A stretch of 13,294 bases of DNA from Bdellovibrio sp. (GTDB lineage Bacteria; Myxococcota; SpSt-1050), in contig DYEF01000014.1 in NCBI GenBank assembly GCA_020725805.1, positions 1-13,294 on the forward strand, given 5' to 3'. Below, piece by piece: positions 10,701 to 13,294 of the stretch (within the stretch, counting starts at the first letter, position 1; each line of letters begins with the position of its first letter). The position numbers and the translations under genes are program-made. The notes beneath the pieces were generated by a model. That model was given only the letters and a program-made list of their open reading frames with translations, did no database searches and had not been told where the DNA came from.

Positions 10701-13029
10701 TGAAATAATTCGGTTCATCAGTCGAATAAATCCGGGCTGTGTTCTTAAATTCCACAGAGCCCGGCGGGATTGCATAGCTGATTCTCACTCGGTATCTGAT
10801 AGTAGCCGTCTCATTTGTGGCAAGTGAAAAGTTATAGAAGATGAGTTTATTTGCTCCGATGCTGTATTTCATCTGTGAGGGACTCATTGAGTCCACAGCA
10901 ATGAATTCTGCATAACTCGAGAGGGTATCTTCTACCTGAATACCTACTGTGCGTGTTCCGGTATTCCTCACATTTATCGTATACAGAAGCTCGTCACCGG
11001 GTTCCGGATTACCTCCGTTAATATCAACGACAGATTTGGAAGATGAACTCAGATCAGAGCCATATCTTACTGTAACAACTGTCGGGTCTGACGGAGCAGG
11101 TGTTGTGGGGTCATCGGAGAGATAAACCCTGTCGAGGGAACCACCCGACAGAGTACCCTGATTCTTTATCTGATAGCCGTTTATCGGATCCGAATTCCCC
11201 CATTCGGAAACCGTATCCACCCTTAGAATATAACGGATATACTGTGATGCATACGGGTCAAATGAGATGTTCTTTATCACAATCGCACTCTGCGTTGACT
11301 CATTAATGCTCCCCGGCGGATTGTTAACACTGACAATTCTGGTATGTTTTGGAATAATATCCTCAAATTTCTCGATAGTTATAGGGAATGACGAATTGCT
11401 CTTTATTCGTACTTCGTAATTGATGCTATCCCCCGGCTCCAGATAACTCTTCTGCCTGCCATAGGAGTCTGTAATTGACAGAATCTTTTTGGTAAATTCT
11501 GATACCGAAGCCAACTTTACAAGTGTTGATACCCTGTTGGTAGTAAAAGGAGAAATCTCACTGCATTTTATCGTAGCACTGTTGTAAATGTAGGTCCCAC
11601 CGGAGGTATTCTCATTGATTTTCACCTTAAACTGAATTCTCTTCCGATAGGTAATTCCGACCTTTACTGTACCTATATTCATTCCGGAAAACAGCGGCGA
11701 ATTACCGCCGACATCCGGAACAAGCGAACCATCCAGATATGTGGAATTAGGGACATAAGTGGTATTTGCCGGAAGGGTATCTGTAATAATTACATTTGTA
11801 GCATCCTGTGAACCTGTGTTAATGACATCGATGGTATATGTCAGTATCTCACCGGCAGAGGCCTCCAGTTTATCTACATGTTTCTGGGAATTTTCAAAAA
11901 TCGGTGCAATAGTATCCAGACCGAGTGCTATAAATCCTAAAAATACGCTCTCACCACCACCGGCTGCGGAATCATTGAAATCAGGTGCATTCTGATTGCC
12001 GGATACAGGATGGACCGGGAACCCGTCCCCTACACCGGCCTGTACAATAAGTGAAGTATCACCGGGCCTGAGGACATTTAATCCTCCTACCCCTATGTTG
12101 AAGGTATCTATATCGATTCCTACACCGTTTGCCTCGACACCGGAATATGACGAATTCCATATGTTTTTGGGAGGACTTGCGCTGTTCTGAAGATAGATAT
12201 AATCACCGCCGGGCCTTTTTACTCTTATAAAATCGTCACAGGTAACACAATACAGGGGGTCTGTCTTCGGAAGCAGAGATTGTTCGGGCTCACCAAGCTG
12301 AGAGTCACCCTCAAGTCCGAAGAAAGTCAGTTCCACATAAGCCGGATTACCAACTACAAATCCGTCGAGTGTAAAAGGAGGTGCAATTCCCGCAGAACTT
12401 GTAGTCTCATCCAGATGATAAAACCCATCGTAGATTACAATGTCTCTGTAGCGCGAAAAAGTCTGCGATTCCCATATTACAATCATCGACCATCCGGCAT
12501 ATCTCGCCTGACAATGAGGGTCGATATTGCAGTTTGATGAGATAAATGCATCAATGGAACCAACTGTGTATATATCGCCCCTCTTTACGGATAACCCCTT
12601 TAGCTGGCTTGTAACATCTGCCCGGCAGTAGTAGAAATTACCGAGGGAGAGCGGAAGCATCGTACACTGGGTCGTAGAAATATTATGAGTCTGTCCGTAA
12701 GGTGTTTTAATCGTTGCCGTGTTATCCGCTATCGCAGGATAATCATAGGTAGAACCCGACCAGAAGAGATAAGCCTTCTTTATCTTGGCATCATTTGGAA
12801 AATCCTGAACGAAAGAGGCTGATGCCTCAGAGAGCAGATAGAAATTGTACATCCCGTATTCATACTGGTCTGCGAGTGTGAGAGTCGAACCGAGCGCGGC
12901 ATAAGAGCCTCTGAGTTTATTCTCCTGATAAATCTTCGATGGGACATTACCGTCGATGTCGGCAAAAAGATCCGCAGACCACAGCCCACAGGTCAGCGCA
13001 GAAACAATAATTATAAATACCCGGTTCAC
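1750..13029 (-). CDS. Giant DUF11-repeat surface protein with C-terminal outer-membrane beta-barrel
   Basis: A single intact 3759-residue frame (over 400 kDa). Order of parts: signal peptide (1-23); beta-rich head with six Cys (24-370); 13 DUF11 modules (371-2175); regulatory-type beta folds (2176-2395); a 14th DUF11-like module (2396-2543); SdrD B-like module (2550-2646); Lys/Glu/Ser/Thr linker (2647-2743); small beta domain (2744-2808); conserved pre-barrel block and barrel (2810-3759) ending GFFVRATGKY. The final Tyr after alternating residues fits the beta-signal by which outer-membrane proteins are recognised for assembly. I infer a stalk held in the outer membrane by its own C-terminal barrel, with a role in adhesion, envelope structure or cell contact; this is not shown. 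Start is GTG 13029: an in-frame TAA lies five codons upstream, and the signal peptide begins at once. There is no Shine-Dalgarno. No frameshift, transposon or stop interrupts the gene. Confidence 0.93.
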   Translation of the reverse strand: MNRVFIIIVSALTCGLWSADLFADIDGNVPSKIYQENKLRGSYAALGSTLTLADQYEYGMYNFYLLSEASASFVQDFPNDAKIKKAYLFWSGSTYDYPAIADNTATIKTPYGQTHNISTTQCTMLPLSLGNFYYCRADVTSQLKGLSVKRGDIYTVGSIDAFISSNCNIDPHCQARYAGWSMIVIWESQTFSRYRDIVIYDGFYHLDETTSSAGIAPPFTLDGFVVGNPAYVELTFFGLEGDSQLGEPEQSLLPKTDPLYCVTCDDFIRVKRPGGDYIYLQNSASPPKNIWNSSYSGVEANGVGIDIDTFNIGVGGLNVLRPGDTSLIVQAGVGDGFPVHPVSGNQNAPDFNDSAAGGGESVFLGFIALGLDTIAPIFENSQKHVDKLEASAGEILTYTIDVINTGSQDATNVIITDTLPANTTYVPNSTYLDGSLVPDVGGNSPLFSGMNIGTVKVGITYRKRIQFKVKINENTSGGTYIYNSATIKCSEISPFTTNRVSTLVKLASVSEFTKKILSITDSYGRQKSYLEPGDSINYEVRIKSNSSFPITIEKFEDIIPKHTRIVSVNNPPGSINESTQSAIVIKNISFDPYASQYIRYILRVDTVSEWGNSDPINGYQIKNQGTLSGGSLDRVYLSDDPTTPAPSDPTVVTVRYGSDLSSSSKSVVDINGGNPEPGDELLYTINVRNTGTRTVGIQVEDTLSSYAEFIAVDSMSPSQMKYSIGANKLIFYNFSLATNETATIRYRVRISYAIPPGSVEFKNTARIYSTDEPNYFIDVSSSLTVVSGPNISLFQKGAKINGAEVRTGKPGDRIDYYITIRNTGNGAANNVVVEDIIDSNLTVDPSSISDGGKLSQGRIVWEYLIIGVGITRTLRFSATVNIPIENNYVIKNQASLYSQDIKKIFSDDPVTSVLGDSTDITIKFGPQIKNALKFVNNQKSIWAHGGDILTFTLEFENDSPGPLKNLILSDSVSKLLKNVELITPGGSVDANQTINWNVPLLNHKEKKTFIFRAEVRPPTKPSTVISNFGTIIAGTTYSKNTDTVTVYVYDEPNLSNTFKYASYDGDYAKRTHNANAGDTLVFSIIVRNSGPVPANQVKIRDPLDSKIESVSDISDGGVLISNEVVWSIPLLNPNESRTVSFKGKIKSPLENGATIYNQAKIISNETKEVLSDDPDTPLSPDPLLITVSSSPYLVLKVKAINKNGEEIIGPVRPSDEIDFVVEILNTGNSIANDVVVSDYIDKDRLEILSVNDGGFVSGNQVVWNIPDINIGETYKKTLSFRARVRECISGKIINYAEATSREILNPVKSNNLELVVDNLAKKGKFSKKLLSPKEVTVNEKVIYEISFTTDDISLCDAVITDVFPDSLEILSSSGGILNKNTLTLSTKQLKNLTPIRVEAKVKIPIKDGSMIRNQAYIEAINYKGRLLSDDPDTSVLDDPTEFRVKSSPEIYIIKTADALETAPGSVINYSILVLNTGSDFGRDIVVTDTFDEMYQHIDDVQTKGEGSYDASNHTLTFTLSELGIAPQYYKRFDFAVKLRPDIPDGTILPNQGRLRASNSPEILSDNNADKSDGINKTSVLVINRPELYISKTPYRLSSQIIRTEEYVYPDEEFIYRLIVRNDSDIDARDIIIRDSPDKSKVKVTEVMSGGDYDGSEIKFDYNTISALKVLRKGESAELWYKVRVNIDVEDNSQIINQAAVECSNAKTVFVSDDTRTLKKNDPTIVTVKRYSGPYFASSKKEYIAKTEPVKYGDKIDFVISVINSGDTASNETRLYDEITRYGWEYVKGSTKLNGTVVSDIGGKSPLESGLLINSAKYEGSGSNKGVVSPISDGGLEKNIALVEFSAIVPKNVSVMKNGARITFKGGEYLIPEIQIPVGDKPLITTLVKEYSISSDKNGNSVADIGDNLRFYLRFRNEGNSAAKKVEITDIIPSQASYLAGTMKIMINSVTKTLTDESDSDEGEVATINGQVANRFVINDLPPSTDVLITFDAVVNVCGGFLNQAELVYDNGKILSDYDGNPQNGIQKTYVATCDLPQNYYELYKTATDNNGGKVEPSDKITFRISVTSQGNSRVDEVTFMDDIPMYVQFSGRKSDIILPEGAEFNYVPPPSGRYNNGLIIVKGLKFGSSQLQGAEIIFNVSVKKDAKYGDLIENKAYLYTQENKYFESNTVRLTVGGEIGTVSIQGILFRKMNRDEKKFIYDTDILLSGYKVVAERIDDSQDKILPPPKFKPADKNYTDSDGKFVILNLTQGRYRLYAYNEKDSLIGVKDIDLSEGSLSNVEFAIVPTGVVYSSEKYLPVENLKVILTANDGIKKEFITDRYGIYWFDFDNKSYKFDVVSSDGSYVFPSALILPDNNIKPDIEGYVSNDFAPKVIENKKYLTQIDFSKAENGKLRLVNNNLPVDSSSSLITFYKSADKSVVTKGELIEYSLVVRNGTSKDITFYISDEPDNGLIIKSKDFSLGTLKDNGLKPDGRLGVKTEKFKSKLLYKTNEFSVPANETKVLKYFVYAGFDYDVMKLSNRATLFEKSGRVVKTAYNTVYVRKDYDFENSMLFGRVFCDENNNERFDTGEVGISSAKVMLDTGFIAVSDQYGLYHFPQLDSGYHIVKLDRNSLPAGTKPLYESVDMYFTNGLPARINFPLVCETEKRVIKDSDFYRTDTGFAEIHISKGGENAGDKVSKQDANIKEVKTEVPSETSSNKTDASANAPAISEKATATPVDRSKEVKTEENIIFIPEEKVTTSEYAVVYGKLASGNKIFYKNNEIKTSDGSFRFEIPLEYGRNKVVIDIVDSQNRASAVFFEIERKEREPFLLVYFTGLVSNSDFYPDGYLPSTHITAAGFGLDSKAVIYAKHHLKNRLGFKDIDMTLHFDSSKMREREFNLFENRIADYMYFPTFGDSSTLIKDVDSVDKFYLRIDADRNRLLFGNFNTQIAGFDQFRYEKRLYGLSLTLDNTFEKYHTSNYSRLFAGIPVEYSRHKRTILKATGGSVYFLGVSDIINGSENIRIVVRDMLTGNTLYEKTLVRYTDYSMNYSTGTLILNQPLNSYIETPSSVGISGNPSGSVYLLAEYDYFSLKSDENYSVGAYVKENFDKRLDIGGGIINEFESGDTRYKLYSVGISMKYLKYSSVKGEFAASKYGYSDYLLSTDGGISGRSLSVESKDGYSAMIETRGDIADLLLKEDRLLSYRLFFRMNTPYFTSSDTLVSQGIKSTGLEISKDIDKSLSASATFYGHFIEPLSLSNMEKMGDISLFMSQQKLKYRLTERLDLLSENIYSYSDFNTKIVDKSYSTDILGIGTNYQVTPKINVFGSLHSVFWGDEKEFNEITDRLYITVGSTYKVKPKLYLTLSDTLRLNLDNYTQISARIPVSETGSVYFGERVGSFGSEFVATSILGAEEQLSGGISSYGEYQIDTLSNQLNSRAILGTKGRFAVADGLNALINYEHTEVVSNGELSYNYQEPGFITDTNLQTVQNYSYSNEKRGPLYGYSYTQKLGINNDLIYEYMGLNYPLGFAQGDNKRDVVSGSVEYVKLKNLKGSVFTEFRLDNNDENFGGEDRIQYLIRLSLMWGISRDISLSFTGHYLAVNNLEHKRDEYRFSENSFGLALRPKDFDWVNLFLKFSNVYEDRYDFMQKSEFESYSHIFSIIPVFELPYGFELVEKLALKRSYINDYSVQTSESLDSLLWVNRINYNFYKRMFAAGIEYRLLSVLDNESKSGFLIDLGYNFNRYFRLALGYNFTDFSDNLYRLRDYNHHGFFVRATGKY
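1753..4602 (-). other. Conserved pre-barrel block and large outer-membrane beta-barrel
   Basis: Residues 2810-3759, free of cysteine. The first part holds recognisable family marks: YFPTFGDSST (2891-2900), FYLRIDADRNRLLFGNFNTQ (2911-2930), RLYGLSLTL (2942-2950), TGGSVYFLGVSDIINGSENI (2984-3003), VVRDMLTG (3006-3013) and YTDYSMNYSTGTLILNQPL (3024-3042). From about 3060 to the end the sequence is a run of short alternating hydrophobic/polar segments ending in turns or loops; by eye I count roughly 30-36 strands. The last strand ends in Tyr3759. The block before it resembles, in style, the DYxxDYxxGR segments of SprA-type giant barrels. Topology and strand number need modelling. Confidence 0.7.
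4606..4800 (-). other. Small beta domain preceding the membrane part
   Basis: Residues 2744-2808: YAVVYGKLASGNKIFYKN (2744-2761), SDGSFRFEIPLEYGRNKVVI (2767-2786), then VDSQNRASAVFFEIERK to 2805. The pattern, a value-assignment turn followed by a DG-F-F strand, a YGRN turn and a xDSQxR turn, is that of a Big/FN3-like beta-sandwich repeat commonly placed next to periplasmic or pre-barrel regions. Confidence 0.5.
4801..5091 (-). other. Low-complexity Lys/Glu/Ser/Thr/Ala linker with a 14-bp direct repeat
   Basis: Residues 2647-2743 lack hydrophobic patterning and are rich in Lys, Glu, Ser, Thr and Ala, so probably disordered. The hexapeptide KEVKTE occurs twice (2686-2691 and 2723-2728); in DNA the plus strand shows gtctttacctcttt at 4850-4863 and again at 4961-4974, 111 bp apart (37 codons, in frame). 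It joins the SdrD B-like module to the membrane part and could act as a hinge. Confidence 0.6.
5092..5382 (-). other. SdrD B-like module with acidic loop
   Basis: Residues 2550-2646. GRVFCDENNNERFDTGE (2555-2571) is the classic SdrD B opening, with Asp/Asn/Glu side chains (2560-2564, Asp2568, Glu2571) placed as in calcium-binding loops. It continues with SDQYGLYHFPQLDSGYHIVK (2589-2608) and a closing segment FTNGLPARINFPL (2629-2641). In staphylococcal Sdr proteins this fold binds calcium and stiffens the stalk. Here it lies close to the barrel, as it does in other large DUF11/barrel proteins I know of. Confidence 0.7.
5401..5844 (-). other. Fourteenth, detached DUF11-like module
   Basis: Residues 2396-2543. 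After the regulatory-type folds a DUF11 pattern returns: KGELIEYSLVVRNGTS (2423-2438), ISDEPDNG (2445-2452), FSVPANETKVLKYFVYA (2494-2510) and the closing strand LSNRATLF (2519-2526). It sits just before the SdrD B-like module and is separated from the main array by about 220 residues. Confidence 0.6.
5845..6504 (-). other. Carboxypeptidase-regulatory/Cna-B-like folds of the giant protein
   Basis: Residues 2176-2395. Two stretches look like seven-stranded prealbumin-type folds: 2180-2287, with the turn TDSDGKFVILNLTQGRYRLY (2238-2257), and 2288-2355, with ITDRYGIYWFDF (2318-2329). The pattern of an acidic DG(K/R) or RYG turn, a beta strand, then G-Y/R-Y is typical of carboxypeptidase-regulatory and Cna-B domains, which act as rigid stalk spacers. 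The remainder (2356-2395) is not recognised. Confidence 0.55.
6505..11919 (-). repeat. Array of 13 tandem DUF11 modules
   Basis: Approximate module limits in residues: 371-505, 506-656, 657-787, 788-923, 924-1049, 1050-1189, 1190-1318, 1319-1445, 1446-1583, 1584-1729, 1730-1881, 1882-2033, 2034-2175. Most carry the family pattern: a PGD-type turn, a strand like YTINVRNTG, a VxxxD turn (ITDTLP in the first), a GG turn, a W/L strand such as VVWNIP, and a closing strand with NQA or similar. The modules are 125-155 residues long and strongly diverged, so there are no long near-identical DNA repeats. Acidic SDDP-type linkers end modules 2, 4, 6, 8 and 10, with weaker forms ending 9 and 12. Module 12 also has a DxNxNxxxDxGD loop (1895-1906) that could bind calcium. 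DUF11 modules are Ig-like rods, so the array should form an extended stalk. Confidence 0.85.
11920..12960 (-). other. N-terminal beta-sandwich-like head domain of the giant protein
   Basis: Residues 24-370. Recognisable marks are AYLFWSG (86-92), DVTS (138-141), YTVGSIDAF (154-162), AGWSMIVIWE (178-187) and IVIYDGF (197-203). From memory, the same series (a YLFWSG-like strand, a DVT turn, an AGWSLVV-like strand and a DGF turn) precedes DUF11 arrays in other large bacterial surface proteins and resembles DUF3344-type domains. Six cysteines (122, 135, 167, 173, 261, 264) could form up to three disulfides in the oxidising periplasm or at the surface. As the membrane-distal tip it is the best candidate for ligand or cell contact, but no binding site can be read. 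Confidence 0.6.
12961..13029 (-). other. Signal peptide of the giant protein
   Basis: Residues 1-23: short basic start (MNR), hydrophobic core VFIIIVSALTCGLW, then a polar region with likely signal peptidase I cleavage after Ala23 (LFA before DIDGN). Cys14 is preceded by ALT, which does not fit a lipobox, so a lipoprotein is unlikely. Sec export to the periplasm is inferred. Confidence 0.85.
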
Positions 13030-13038
13030 AAGAGGTAT

Positions 13039-13066
13039 ATTTTAACCAACAAAAGCCAAAATGCAA
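13039..13066 (-). promoter_or_regulatory. Candidate promoter of the giant gene, almost leaderless
   Basis: Minus strand: TTGCAT at 13066-13061 (3 of 6), 16-bp spacer, then TAAAAT at 13044-13039 (5 of 6). Only 9 nt separate the -10 box from the GTG start, so transcription would begin about 1-3 nt before the start codon. The -35 is weak and the region is AT-rich, so chance matches are possible. Confidence 0.35.
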
Positions 13067-13103
13067 TAATAAATAAAACAATATCTGTAATAAATGACTC
13101 ATA

Positions 13104-13132
13104 TTGCAGGACAAATATTAAATACCTATAAC
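13104..13132 (+). promoter_or_regulatory. Candidate promoter towards the right edge
   Basis: Plus strand: TTGCAG at 13104-13109 (3 of 6), exact 17-bp spacer, TATAAC at 13127-13132 (5 of 6). Predicted start is near 13139, about 30 nt before the ATG at 13169. It points away from the giant gene and would make the region divergent. Confidence 0.35.
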
Positions 13133-13160
13133 TGAAATCTTTATCAGCACACCGGTAATC

Positions 13161-13176
13161 CCTAACGCATGTTAGG
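13161..13176. repeat. Perfect hairpin repeat over a possible start codon
   Basis: CCTAAC (13161-13166) and GTTAGG (13171-13176) are perfect inverted repeats around GCAT, and the ATG at 13169 lies in the loop/right arm. It could be an operator or an RNA hairpin that hides the start. No T-run follows, so it is not a typical terminator. Confidence 0.4.
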
Positions 13177-13294
13177 ACCTAAATATCCAACAACGGTTTA
13201 CGGATTCTATTACGGATTCTGTTTTGGAATAATCACATATTTCTTCATTTTACTGAATATACCCCAAAATTTTGGTATTTTTAGAGTGTATGAG
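13169..13294 (+). CDS. Possible start of a hydrophobic membrane protein, cut by window edge
   Basis: From ATG 13169 the frame stays open for 42 codons to the end of the window; an in-frame TAA at 13163-13165 closes it upstream. The translation begins MLGPKYPTTVYGFYYGFCFG and continues with a hydrophobic stretch (IITYFFILLNI) that looks like a membrane segment. A 12-bp tandem repeat in frame (13199-13210 and 13211-13222; TACGGATTCTAT and TACGGATTCTGT) gives YGFY-YGFC. A promoter candidate lies at a fitting distance, but there is no Shine-Dalgarno and 42 open codons can arise by chance. I do not recognise a family. It could be non-coding. Confidence 0.3.
   Translation, partial: MLGPKYPTTVYGFYYGFCFGIITYFFILLNIPQNFGIFRVYE

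Noticed and set aside
6505-11919. CRISPR-like or near-identical DNA repeats in the array
   Set aside because: The repetition is at protein level with strong divergence; only short (8-14 bp) DNA identities recur, without regular spacers.
12967-12996. Possible lipobox at Cys14 of the giant protein
   Set aside because: The residues before Cys are ALT; a lipobox needs a small Gly, Ala or Ser just before Cys. Signal peptidase I cleavage after Ala23 fits better.
628-13029. The SGNH hydrolase acting as a dedicated modifier of the giant protein
   Set aside because: The genes are convergent, not co-transcribed, and no motif links substrate and enzyme; adjacency alone is not enough.
13264-13275. Perfect palindrome CCAAAATTTTGG followed by a short T-run, as a terminator
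   Set aside because: The stem would be almost all A-T with no proper loop, and it falls inside a possibly coding frame; best seen as chance in AT-rich DNA.

Overview
The window (roughly 40% G+C, bacterial gene density) looks like chromosomal DNA of a Gram-negative bacterium. The strongest sign is a giant exported protein whose C-terminal quarter reads as an outer-membrane beta-barrel and ends in an aromatic residue. I cannot name the species. Large DUF11/beta-barrel proteins of this type occur, from memory, in deltaproteobacterial, Nitrospirota-like and several uncultured lineages; this taxonomic guess is weak.

Layout from left to right. Positions 1-53 hold the 5' two-thirds of a tRNA-Ala(GGC) on the minus strand, cut by the window edge. 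Seven bases upstream of it, on the same strand, lies a small phasin-like protein gene (61-543) with a helical N-terminal half and a lysine-rich tail. An 84-bp divergent promoter region (544-627) separates it from a plus-strand, membrane-anchored SGNH/GDSL-type hydrolase, whose real start is probably ATG 649 rather than TTG 628. The hydrolase gene converges, with only 6 bp between stop codons, on the dominant feature: a single 3759-codon minus-strand gene (1750-13029) that fills 85% of the window.

The giant protein reads, N to C: signal peptide; a cysteine-containing beta-sandwich-like head; 13 consecutive DUF11 modules; a region of carboxypeptidase-regulatory/Cna-B-like folds; a 14th DUF11-like module; an SdrD B-like module with an acidic loop; a low-complexity Lys/Glu/Ser/Thr linker; a small beta domain; and about 950 residues of pre-barrel plus barrel. 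I infer a self-anchored surface stalk of which the C terminus is the outer-membrane base. Partner genes for secretion are not visible here. The DUF11 array has a hidden two-module period marked by an SDDP-type acidic linker.

The right edge (13030-13294) is a 139-bp region with possible back-to-back promoters, followed by a doubtful plus-strand hydrophobic reading frame (13169 onward) that runs off the window. The hydrolase and the phasin-like gene are not in an operon with the giant gene, so a shared function is not shown by the sequence.
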